Assembly (NCBI GenBank): GCA_022563625.1 | Contig: JADFNA010000083.1 | Location: 1-6,987, forward strand | Direction: 5' to 3' | DNA length: 6,987 bases | From: Candidatus Zixiibacteriota bacterium | GTDB lineage: Bacteria > Zixibacteria > MSB-5A5 > GN15 > JACZUZ01 | Shown here: piece by piece, positions 1 to 5,364 of the stretch | How the letters are laid out: the number at the start of each line of letters is the position of its first letter | Position numbering within the stretch: position 1 is the first letter of the stretch | Made by a program: the position numbers and the translations under genes | The notes under the pieces: generated by a model | Seen by the model: only the letters and a program-made list of their open reading frames with translations | Databases searched by the model: none | Told to the model about the DNA's origin: nothing

Positions 1-624
1 TTCCAGCGCCGGAACAAAGCCCCACGGACCCCGCTTTCCGGCGACCGCCAGTGTACCGTCCGTTTTCACAACAAACAGGCGGTCCGGGAATGCGTGGTAG
101 GCGAGATTGACAGTGTTGTCGAAGTCGTCCACAATCGCCGGGATCGTCAGATTTTGTTCATCAAGGAACGCTTTGGCGATTGAACAGCGTTCGCCGTAAT
201 CGGCGTGTTCAGTAATACCTTTCTCGCGCGCCACTGGCGAAGGGCGCCTGCTGTCAATTGGGTGGGCTTCGCGCATATACACGATTCGAAAATTAACAAT
301 GTCATTGTAGTCCTGATACATTTGCTCCATTTCGCCAACCTGGCGAAGAAACGGCGGTCAGGTGTAACTGCCAAAAAACAGGACAACCGGCTTTTCTTTC
401 CAAAGTGAGTCCAGCCTTGTTTCGGTTTTCCCATCCGGAGACATGAGTGTGAAGTCCGGGGCGGACTGGCCGGCTTTGAGTCCAATTTCCGCGCGTCTCT
501 CATAATTTCCACGTCTGCCTCGTTTTTTGCCTGTCGGCTGTGCAGATGCGTCAATAGCCAGAGTCGCCAGCAACGCCGTTGTCAGCGTAATTGTCAGCGA
601 CGCAGTTATTCTTCGTTTTTCCAT
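1..624 (-). CDS. Exported iodothyronine deiodinase-family selenoprotein, partial at the window edge
   Basis: Thioredoxin-fold redox protein of the type I iodothyronine deiodinase family; bacterial members have no settled substrate. Starts at ATG 624-622 behind a GAGGA ribosome site about 5 nt upstream. Residues 1-29 form a signal peptide (basic MEKRR, hydrophobic core, likely cut after ASA), so it should act in the periplasm. APDFTL near residue 56 opens the thioredoxin fold. Codon 89 (360-358) is TGA in VVLFFGSYT-U-PPF, the exact place of the family's active-site selenocysteine (vertebrate enzymes: FGSCTUP). The same frame stays open for 119 more codons to position 1 and keeps family signatures: VYMREAH (conserved Glu-x-His region) followed two residues later by D, then PDRLFVV and GKRGPWGFVP. 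A SECIS-like hairpin follows the TGA. Stopping at the TGA would leave a meaningless 88-residue fragment. The 3' end lies beyond the window. The alternative, a nonsense mutation in a cysteine version, is less likely because the downstream frame is intact. Confidence 0.88.
331..347 (-). promoter_or_regulatory. Bacterial SECIS-like hairpin directing UGA-to-selenocysteine recoding
   Basis: On the minus-strand mRNA, TTCGCCA-GGT-TGGCGAA forms a 7-bp stem with a GGU triloop (or 6 bp with loop AGGUU). Seventeen nucleotides separate the UGA at 358-360 from the first loop G. In E. coli fdhF the corresponding apical AGGU loop has 18 nt between the UGA and its first G, so both spacing and loop sequence agree with a SelB-binding element. 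It lies inside the coding region, as bacterial SECIS elements do. No bulged U like that of fdhF is evident, so affinity for SelB is inferred. Confidence 0.72.
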
Positions 625-649
625 TTGTTCCTCAATTTTGTATGTGAGA

Positions 650-841
650 TTACATTACTCTACGGCCGACCAGCCACCACCCCCGACCGAGAAGATACTG
701 CGCAATTGAGTTTGGATCAAATCTGCTGGCGTATTGAGGCAGTTCGCACAGCCGCGCTTCACGAATGGCGTCATGATCTACCTGTTTGCTTGAGACAAGC
801 CCTAGGAAGAAGAATCTGGCCTGATTGAGCGAATCCTGTGA
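650..841 (-). other. Unassigned start-less open stretch upstream of the selenoprotein gene
   Basis: Between the dockerin remnant and the selenoprotein gene I see no intact gene. On the minus strand one frame is open for about 62 codons from a TGA near 841 to a TAA at 650-652, and reads protein-like (for example FFFLGLVSSKQVDHDAIREA, later YLLGRGWWLVGRRVM). It has no ATG, GTG or TTG at a usable position and no ribosome site. It may be a degraded gene end, a dispersed repeat or chance. The DNA between this stop and the ATG at 624 would carry the selenoprotein promoter; I see no convincing -35/-10 pair there. Confidence 0.25.
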
Positions 842-889
842 TCAGAAACGCGGGAGCATAACCTACAACAGCGATTCGTCAAAATTCAA

Positions 890-1042
890 TCAGTTGCAGG
901 TGATTCCGATTGGCCCACAGCCGGGAGGAAGGCCACCTGCGAAGATTCTGGCTATGAGAAACGTCACATCGCTGATGTTTACTTCGTCATTGTTGTTCGC
1001 GTCACCGGCCGATTCGGAAGTGATTTGAGGGATTTGAGGGAT
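890..1042 (-). pseudogene. C-terminal dockerin-like repeat remnant
   Basis: The minus strand reads GDANNNDEVNISDVTFLIA, followed by RIFAGGLPPG and a stop at 890-892. This is one dockerin type I-like repeat with an EF-hand-like calcium loop (D-x-N-x-N, with Asp at position 12) and the helix that follows. Such repeats end large secreted proteins in Zixibacteria, Planctomycetes and similar groups. Here the frame is open for only 50 codons. A TAA at 1043-1045 and a TGA about 50 nt further upstream interrupt the same frame, no start codon precedes it, and the upstream DNA gives no recognisable protein. A 9-bp tandem repeat (GATTTGAGG twice, 1022-1039) lies at its N-terminal side. It is most likely the tail of a decayed secreted protein. 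Confidence 0.55.
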
Positions 1043-1228
1043 TTAGCGATCTGGTCCACCAGTTAATGTCCGGCCCGGCGGAATTCAGCGGGGGGGCATT
1101 TCAGGTGGCGCTGCGACATCAGTACTGCTGGATAAGAATGTGACAGACGATATTGGATATACGGAAACGCGGGTAGAAATGTTCAAGCAAAAGCTGGCGC
1201 TCCAAGCCAGTAGTCCGGCGCGTGTGGA

Positions 1229-1615
1229 CTATGTGACTTTTTTACTGAGAGTGACGTGGACACGCTCGTTATCGTCGGCGAAAAGGGGTCCGTCTATGAG
1301 CAGTTGGATCTTTTGTTTTTCCTTAGGCGACAGCTCCAGGATTTTAAAACCGATATTGTATTCATGGGAGACCTTATCCTGCTTTGACCAGACACTCTTG
1401 GCGTCGAACGTAATTTCTTTGCTGCCCCTTAAATCAACCGGCAATTCCATTCTGAATTGAAACTCAGCTTCCTGCTCAATTGATGTTACACACAACAGCT
1501 TGACGCCATCGGTTGTCATGTCCACCAGGCGGCCAACAAGTTTATCGCTGTTGCGGTCATAGACGCCCAGGAAAGAATCTGTGCGCCGTCTGAGTTTACT
1601 TCTCGAATTTGACAT
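1229..1615 (-). CDS. PilZ-domain protein
   Basis: A 128-residue protein made of essentially one PilZ domain, the family that binds cyclic di-GMP and relays it to motility, polysaccharide or secretion machinery. The family signature is RxxxR followed about 20 residues later by (D/N)xSxxG. Here RSKLR (residues 5-9, followed by two more Arg) and DMTTDG (32-37) fit, with Thr replacing the usual Ser. The rest is beta-rich (FQFRMELPVDL, EYNIGFKILEL) as expected for the barrel. No signal peptide or membrane segment, so cytoplasmic. The ATG at 1615 has an excellent purine-rich ribosome site (AAGGAAGAGG) just upstream. It is transcribed alone and divergently from the methyltransferase. c-di-GMP binding is inferred from the motifs, and the Ser-to-Thr change leaves some doubt. 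The output partner is unknown. Confidence 0.8.
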   Translation of the reverse strand: MSNSRSKLRRRTDSFLGVYDRNSDKLVGRLVDMTTDGVKLLCVTSIEQEAEFQFRMELPVDLRGSKEITFDAKSVWSKQDKVSHEYNIGFKILELSPKEKQKIQLLIDGPLFADDNERVHVTLSKKVT

Positions 1616-1732
1616 TTTCCTCTTCCTTTACACAATCGCCACCGGATACTGTCACCGGAATTTTTAGAGCGCATTCTTACAAGCTACTTTATTATGTCGG
1701 ATTCACGCATGAAACACTTAAGGCATCTAGAG

Positions 1733-1769
1733 ACCCCGGCCGGGCGTTTTCGCCACTCACCCCGGCCGG
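1733..1769 (+). repeat. Paired GC-rich direct repeat ACCCCGGCCGG
   Basis: ACCCCGGCCGG occurs at 1733-1743 and again at 1759-1769, a spacing of 26 bp. The first copy contains a 10-bp perfect palindrome CCCGGCCGGG (1735-1744), and a small GGCG-TTTT-CGCC hairpin lies between the copies. The pair lies upstream of the predicted methyltransferase promoter in the divergent region with the PilZ gene. It could be a regulator site or part of a dispersed repeat. Confidence 0.35.
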
Positions 1770-1782
1770 CCGCCGCATCGTG

Positions 1783-1811
1783 TTGCATTCCAGTGAGTTA
1801 GGCGCTAAAAT
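1783..1811 (+). promoter_or_regulatory. Predicted promoter of the methyltransferase gene
   Basis: TTGCAT (1783-1788), a 17-nt spacer, then TAAAAT (1806-1811, five of six matches to TATAAT). Transcription would start near 1818, leaving about 60 nt of leader before the ATG at 1881. The -35 box is weak. The -10 box is part of the palindrome CTAAAATTACTTTTAG (1805-1820), which could be an operator or could simply reflect AT-richness. Confidence 0.4.
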
Positions 1812-1880
1812 TACTTTTAGGGACTGGCCCCCAAGGCTGGAGCGCCAGACCACACGAAACGACGGACAAAGGGGATGAAA

Positions 1881-2681
1881 ATGCCGCAGTCTCATCACAA
1901 GTCTCACCACAAACTATACCGACTCGCCGAAATCTATGACATTGCCTTTGATTTCAAAGACTTCGCCAGTGAGTGTGAGTTTATGATGTCTGTGTATGAA
2001 AATATAATCGGGCGAAAGCCTGAAAGTTGGCTGGAGATGGCCGCCGGTCCCGCCCGACATACGTTGGAAATGGCGCGACTCGGATTGCAAGCGACGGCGC
2101 TGGATTTGTCTCCGGAAATGGTAGAATACGGCCGCTCTCTGGCGCACAGCGCGGGAGTCAAGTTTGAATATATGTGTGGAGACATGGCGGAATTTATATT
2201 GAAACAACCGGTTGAACTGGCCGGATTGCTTTTGGATTCGGCTTCGTACCTGTTGGAAAATGAAACAGTGTATCGGCATCTGAATTGTGCCGCTGATGCT
2301 TTAGTGAAAAATGGAGTTTACATTCTGGAGATGGCGCATCCCGCTGACCATCTGACAGGGAGAAAATCGACAAGAACTGACTGGGAATCTGCAAGAGACG
2401 GAAAAAAAGTTCGCATGATCTGGGGAGACGAATCTGACAAGCTGGATGTCATCTCGCAAACCACTGAAACATCTGTGCATATGATCGTTACTGAAAACGG
2501 CCAGAGTACTGAGATTGTGGACACCTGCCCGCAGCGGTTTTTCACCTGCACGGAGTTCCGGGCCCTGGTGGACGCCAGCGGCAGGTTTGAAATCGTCGCC
2601 CAATATGGAGCAATGGATCGACAAATTGACCTGCGCCATAAAAAAGCGTGGAGGATGATTTCAGTGTTGAAGAAGCGCTGA
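1881..2681 (+). CDS. Class I SAM-dependent methyltransferase
   Basis: A 266-residue cytoplasmic methyltransferase with a Rossmann fold. Motif I is WLEMAAGPARHTLEMA (about residues 50-65; the E-x-A-x-G core binds S-adenosylmethionine). The acidic residue at the end of strand 2 is in ALDLSPEMV (Asp75), and CGDMAEF (Asp101) marks the next cofactor contact. The C-terminal half (WGDESDKLDV onward, ending FEIVAQYGAMD) resembles methyltransferase-domain proteins with a beta-rich cap, but the substrate is not deducible. The N-terminus carries a His-rich stretch HHKSHHK (5-11). Two in-frame ATGs compete: the one at 1875 directly abuts the AAAGGGG ribosome site, while that at 1881 has a proper 6-nt spacing, so I choose 1881. 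Monocistronic; converges with the cold shock gene. Confidence 0.85.
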   Translation: MPQSHHKSHHKLYRLAEIYDIAFDFKDFASECEFMMSVYENIIGRKPESWLEMAAGPARHTLEMARLGLQATALDLSPEMVEYGRSLAHSAGVKFEYMCGDMAEFILKQPVELAGLLLDSASYLLENETVYRHLNCAADALVKNGVYILEMAHPADHLTGRKSTRTDWESARDGKKVRMIWGDESDKLDVISQTTETSVHMIVTENGQSTEIVDTCPQRFFTCTEFRALVDASGRFEIVAQYGAMDRQIDLRHKKAWRMISVLKKR

Positions 2682-2730
2682 AGTCCAAGAAGCCGGAGGC
2701 AGAGGTAATCGCTTGGATTTTCACCGGGCA

Positions 2731-2769
2731 AAAAAAGAGCGGCGGCCAATCTGTCGACTGGCCGCCGCT
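2731..2769 (-). terminator. Intrinsic terminator of the cold shock gene
   Basis: AGCGGCGGCCA (2738-2748) pairs perfectly with TGGCCGCCGCT (2759-2769) around a 10-nt loop. Read on the minus strand the hairpin is followed by CTTTTTT (2737-2731), the classic U-tract, about 49 nt after the cold shock stop codon. On the plus strand no U-tract follows, so it would stop methyltransferase transcripts poorly. Confidence 0.88.
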
Positions 2770-2817
2770 GATGTAAAGATCAATCTAAAGTGAAAAAAGG
2801 TCAAGCCGGGCCGGAGC

Positions 2818-3033
2818 CTAGCTGATCACAGTCACGTCCTGCGCCTGCAATCCTTTTTCGCCTTGCGTGGTGGTAAACTCCACCTTTTGACCTTCGTCAA
2901 GTGTCTTGAATCCCTCGCCGCTAATGGCGTTGTGATGGACAAAGACATCGTCGCCGGCGCCGTCACGAGTAATAAACCCGTAACCCTTACCAGCGTTGAA
3001 CCACTTGACTGAACCGGTTTCACGTTCTGACAT
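2818..3033 (-). CDS. Cold shock domain protein (CspA family)
   Basis: A 71-residue single-domain RNA chaperone of the CspA family: a five-strand OB barrel that binds single-stranded RNA and DNA and melts mRNA structure. RNP1 is KGYGFI (residues 16-21) and RNP2 is VFVHH (30-34), with the usual WF in SVKWFN near the start and [15 protein letters not shown] at the end. Length is standard. The ATG at 3033 follows AAGGAGAGG, a very strong ribosome site. A long AT-rich leader lies upstream, as is common for cold-inducible members, and an intrinsic terminator lies downstream, so it is a single-gene unit. Whether it is induced by cold or constitutive cannot be told from the sequence. Confidence 0.96.
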   Translation of the reverse strand: MSERETGSVKWFNAGKGYGFITRDGAGDDVFVHHNAISGEGFKTLDEGQKVEFTTTQGEKGLQAQDVTVIS

Positions 3034-3170
3034 GAAAACCTCTCCTTGAAACTAAAAATTAAAAACCACGACAGAACGCATTGAACCAAATGACAAAAAA
3101 GACTGAAACATGATCAAAACCCCTGTCAACATTATGCCCAAAGGAACCTTATGTTTCTCCAATTGTCAAG
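3034..3170 (-). promoter_or_regulatory. AT-rich leader and promoter region of the cold shock gene
   Basis: The 137 bp upstream of the cold shock ATG are AT-rich, with runs of T on the transcribed strand. Two consensus -35 hexamers TTGACA occur on the minus strand at 3169-3164 and 3129-3124, and CATAAT lies at 3136-3131, but no pair has a clean 16-18 nt spacing. The promoter must be here, yet I cannot fix its start. A long structured leader is known for several cold shock genes; here that is only suggested. Confidence 0.4.
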
Positions 3171-3286
3171 CGCAAATGTAGCACAGTCGGCTAAATTGAT
3201 GAGAAATACGCGATTTTATCCAAATCCCAGTCAAATATCGACGTCGCCTGCCTCCGCAAGTTATTGCAATACAGGTAGTTGTGTGG

Positions 3287-3304
3287 CCCGGACGTTCGTC
3301 CGGG
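3287..3304. repeat. Perfect intergenic palindrome CCCGGACGTTCGTCCGGG
   Basis: A 7-bp stem (CCCGGAC/GTCCGGG) around the tetraloop GTTC, in the gene-free stretch between the cold shock gene and the next membrane protein gene. On the plus strand it is followed by TTTCCT, too weak a U-tract for a confident terminator, and no gene ends just before it. It resembles short palindromes dispersed between genes, but only one copy is in the window. Confidence 0.45.
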
Positions 3305-3382
3305 TTTCCTGGGGGAATATCCTGAATTCACTAAGAAACTCAGAATAATACTCCTTTGAACGACCTGGGCCTGATTTTGCCC

Positions 3383-3411
3383 TTGAGATGATGCGGCTGG
3401 CTCTCTATTCT
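3383..3411 (+). promoter_or_regulatory. Predicted promoter of the small membrane protein gene
   Basis: TTGAGA (3383-3388, five of six to TTGACA), a 17-nt spacer and TATTCT (3406-3411, four of six). Transcription would begin near 3418, leaving about 42 nt before the ATG at 3460. This also argues against the in-frame ATG at 3388, which lies inside the promoter. Confidence 0.4.
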
Positions 3412-3459
3412 AGGTCTGGCTCATTGAGAAGGAGGAGCCTCGACACAACGGAGGCCGAA

Positions 3460-3837
3460 ATGACCTGGCATGAATGGATAGCAGTGTCCTGCGCGCTTCT
3501 AGTTTCCGTGTGGTTTGTCACAGACGGTACGGTGGCGCTGGTTTCGGGAGACTACGTGACTCCCAAAAGCGGCCAGTACGCCGGTCAACTGGGTCCCTGG
3601 GCTAAGCTTGTCAGCCGAGTTGGCATAGATCCTCGATCGACTGCCATGAAACTGATTTTCGTGGTGTACGGGCTGATCTGGCTGGCTGTGATAGTCGTGT
3701 TTGTTCTACATGCGAACTGGTCGTGGTGGGCGATGCTTGTGGCAGCGGCGCTTTCGCTCTGGTACCTGCCGTTTGGGACAGTGTTGGGGGTGATACAAAT
3801 AGCGCTGTTGCTCATTGCCCGGAGCGGACGGGGATAA
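3460..3837 (+). CDS. Small integral membrane protein of unknown function
   Basis: A 125-residue inner-membrane protein with three or four hydrophobic segments: about 6-28, 63-84, and 89-120 (probably two helices split around LWYLPFGT). A hydrophilic loop between the first two carries GDYVTPKSGQYAGQLGPW and GIDPRST, whose Gly/Pro-rich pattern looks conserved-family-like. I recall similar uncharacterised membrane proteins but know no function. The start is ATG 3460, with GGAGG five nt upstream and a promoter candidate further up; the longer frame from 3388 would add a basic, poor-quality extension overlapping that promoter. A 16-bp copy of its 5' coding DNA recurs just after the stop codon. No partner gene is evident. 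Confidence 0.72.
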   Translation: MTWHEWIAVSCALLVSVWFVTDGTVALVSGDYVTPKSGQYAGQLGPWAKLVSRVGIDPRSTAMKLIFVVYGLIWLAVIVVFVLHANWSWWAMLVAAALSLWYLPFGTVLGVIQIALLLIARSGRG

Positions 3838-3843
3838 GTTGGT

Positions 3844-3859
3844 CTGGCATGAATGGATA
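3844..3859 (+). repeat. 16-bp direct repeat of the membrane gene's 5' end
   Basis: CTGGCATGAATGGATA at 3844-3859, six bases after the membrane protein stop codon, is identical to 3465-3480, codons 2-7 of that gene. Similarity fades on both sides. It may be the stub of a former tandem duplicate. Confidence 0.45.
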
Positions 3860-3998
3860 AGAGCAGAGAATTGCACCTGAAAAAGATTATCGAAGTCGTA
3901 AGGAGATTGGTCCCCTTCGCTTGCAAACCTTCCGCTCACTTCGACGTATGTAATACCGGGGCCATGTTGATTTGCTTATTCACGAGAAGGAGAAACGT

Positions 3999-4202
3999 AT
4001 GAATGATTGCCATGACAATACGAAAAAAAAGGACAATCCATTTGGTAAATTTCTGGGTGTCGGAATCGCTATCGGAATTGGTATTGGAACTGCTCTGGGC
4101 GCAGCATATGACAACATGGGTTTCGGAATTGGGATTGGCGTTGCTCTCGGTCCGGCGATTGCGCTGGTTATGAACGCCAACAACAATCGCCGCGGCAAGT
4201 GA
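3999..4202 (+). CDS. Glycine-zipper small membrane protein
   Basis: A 67-residue protein with a charged N-terminus (DNTKKKDNPFGK) and two hydrophobic, glycine-spaced segments (about 18-37 and 41-58) joined by the short turn YDNM, ending in a polar NNNRRGK tail. Glycines fall every four residues (G22, G26, G30, G34 and G43, G47, G51), the glycine-zipper pattern that packs helices tightly in membranes. The two segments resemble each other (GIAIGIGIGTALG and GFGIGIGVALG), suggesting internal duplication. The ATG at 3999 follows GAAGGAGAAAC, a strong ribosome site; a longer TTG-initiated version at 3972 has none. Function is unknown; glycine-zipper proteins range from membrane-anchoring peptides to pore-like assemblies, and nothing here decides. 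Confidence 0.7.
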   Translation: MNDCHDNTKKKDNPFGKFLGVGIAIGIGIGTALGAAYDNMGFGIGIGVALGPAIALVMNANNNRRGK

Positions 4203-4347
4203 AAGTCTGCTCTGGCGCACCGACTCTTGCTGCGGGATTAGTGAAATTTCCCCCACTCTACCGACATCAACTTCCGCAAGGTCGTCAGCGCCTATTGCCC
4301 ACAAACCAACACATCAACCGGGCGGGTCAAGTGGAAATCAATCACTG

Positions 4348-4506
4348 CTATTCTTGTTCCGCAGTCAAACTGTCGAGTTTTCTTTCAATCTCCGTCAATT
4401 TGTGCAATATCAGAATGTGGGTTTTCTTCGCGTCAATCCCGACCGGACTGTCTGCGCTAGTGATGAGTTCCTCTAGTTTCCTGTAAGTGTCTTCTGGTAT
4501 GTTCAC
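4348..4506 (-). CDS. Conserved-looking small helical protein (52 aa), GTG start
   Basis: A 52-residue soluble protein starting VNIPEDTYRKLEELI and containing SPVGIDAKKTHILILHKL, followed by an amphipathic, coiled-coil-like tail (EIERKLDSLTAEQE). I recall similar short uncharacterised proteins with an SPVGIDAKKTH core, without known function. The GTG at 4506 has GGAAGG about seven nt upstream and a near-consensus promoter further up. The frame also extends upstream to a TTG at 4701, but that extension runs through the promoter and a repeat element and is probably not translated. The gene is alone on this strand and converges with the glycine-zipper gene. No terminator was seen after the TAG at 4348. 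Confidence 0.68.
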   Translation of the reverse strand: MNIPEDTYRKLEELITSADSPVGIDAKKTHILILHKLTEIERKLDSLTAEQE

Positions 4507-4554
4507 CGGACATCCTTCCGTTGGTAAATTTCGGTTGTCATTTTTCAATCTGAC

Positions 4555-4583
4555 ATTATAACAAATCTCGGGCGAATTGTACA
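4555..4583 (-). promoter_or_regulatory. Predicted promoter of the 52-residue protein gene
   Basis: On the minus strand, TGTACA (4583-4578, four of six), a 17-nt spacer and a perfect TATAAT (4560-4555). Transcription would start near 4548, about 42 nt before the GTG at 4506. The repeat element begins 9 bp upstream of the -35 box. Confidence 0.6.
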
Positions 4584-4591
4584 CAGGAAGT

Positions 4592-4690
4592 TTGCGTAGC
4601 TTGAGTCCGGCGATGAGCGCCAGCGAGTGAAAGCCCCAGAACTCCTCGGGATTCGCTGTCCCGCGATGCGGGACTTCGGAACGCCGAGCT
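4592..4690 (+). repeat. Dispersed element, copy 1 (about 99 bp)
   Basis: Begins TTGCGTAGCTTGAGTCCGG and ends GGAACGCCGAGCT, with about 80 percent identity by eye to copy 2 at 5365-5463. It holds a perfect hairpin GTCCCGC-GAT-GCGGGAC (4658-4674) and an imperfect one around AAGCCC/GGGATT. Its ends carry the short inverted repeat GTAGCT/AGCTAC. It lies directly upstream of the promoter of the 52-residue protein gene and before the lipoprotein gene. It has no coding capacity that I would trust. Confidence 0.72.
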
Positions 4691-4746
4691 ACATGTCTCA
4701 AAGCGGATTGAAGGGCAGACCGGGAGTTCTGCCGCCCACCAAACTC

Positions 4747-4775
4747 TTGACAGTAACTATTTCTCCGTGCATATT
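4747..4775 (+). promoter_or_regulatory. Predicted promoter of the lipoprotein gene
   Basis: Perfect TTGACA (4747-4752), a 17-nt spacer and CATATT (4770-4775, four of six). The predicted transcription start near 4782 excludes the GTG at 4767 as a start codon and leaves ATG 4782 (leaderless) or ATG 4797. Confidence 0.55.
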
Positions 4776-4796
4776 TCTCGCATGAGTAATTCAGCG

Positions 4797-5363
4797 ATGA
4801 AAAGAGTGCCCGTTTTGATTCGCGCCAATATTCTTCTCTTGAGCGTCGTTTGGCTGTTTTCTTGTTCGGGCAATTCTGTCGGAAACGAGGTCAACGAAGA
4901 GACTGAGCTTAATGGTGTGTGGGTATGTACAACAGTACAACTTGAGATGAATAGCGATTCTATGCTTGCAGAAACTGCACCTGCTACCGGCACAATTTAT
5001 TGGGTATCTGTTCTCAGGATGAAAAACGGGTCGTTCACTCTGCAGCTTCCTTATTCAGCGCCAAGCCTTACATACTCTGAATCACCAGATTTACGTTCAA
5101 GAGGTTGTGGAGGGAAATTTGAAGTCACCGCGGACTCACTGTTCCTTACTTACAAATCGGCTTCATCTGCATTTACATTCACCGAACCATATCGTTTCAG
5201 TCTCTTCCCTGATTCTCTTGTCCTGTATTACAACACCGACGCCGGAGTTCACACAGTCATCGACGGGGGAGGCAATCAGAGAGTGGCCCCTCTAGTTAGG
5301 GTACCCAGCGTTCTTTGGCGCTCTAAAACAAAGATGAGCGGAGTTTTCAAGAGAGTTGAGTAA
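4797..5363 (+). CDS. Predicted lipoprotein, possible lipocalin-like fold
   Basis: A 188-residue exported protein. Residues 1-22 form a lipoprotein signal (MKR, hydrophobic stretch ILLLSVVWL, lipobox LFSC with the lipidated Cys at 23; Phe at -2 is a little unusual). A Ser/Asn/Glu-rich tether follows, then a beta-rich domain starting ELNGVW, a pattern seen at the start of lipocalin-like small-ligand domains, with alternating strands through FTLQLPYS, KFEVTADSLFLTY and YRFSLFPDSLVLYY. The family is not recognised. The start is chosen at ATG 4797 because it gives a standard lipoprotein signal; ATG 4782 would suit leaderless translation from the predicted promoter, and neither has a clear ribosome site. 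The gene is bracketed by two direct copies of a 100-bp element, the second beginning one base after its stop codon. Localisation to the outer membrane is inferred. Confidence 0.7.
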   Translation: MKRVPVLIRANILLLSVVWLFSCSGNSVGNEVNEETELNGVWVCTTVQLEMNSDSMLAETAPATGTIYWVSVLRMKNGSFTLQLPYSAPSLTYSESPDLRSRGCGGKFEVTADSLFLTYKSASSAFTFTEPYRFSLFPDSLVLYYNTDAGVHTVIDGGGNQRVAPLVRVPSVLWRSKTKMSGVFKRVE

Positions 5364-5364
5364 C

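Noticed and set aside
205..408. Plus-strand open frame opposite the selenoprotein gene
   Set aside because: Antisense shadow with no ribosome site; the minus strand has the family-matching sequence.
358..624. An 88-residue protein ending at the TGA
   Set aside because: The frame continues as deiodinase-family sequence after the TGA, with a SECIS-like hairpin. Truncation there would remove the whole active site.
3151..3348. Plus-strand 65-codon frame
   Set aside because: It overlaps the cold shock promoter region and a palindrome, has Ser/Asn-rich low-quality composition and no ribosome site.
4507..4701. N-terminal extension of the 52-residue protein from TTG 4701
   Set aside because: It crosses a predicted TATAAT promoter and the repeat element and has no ribosome site; the GTG at 4506 has one.
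4767..4796. GTG 4767 as the lipoprotein start
   Set aside because: It lies in the spacer of the predicted promoter, upstream of the expected transcript start, and would give a poorer signal peptide.
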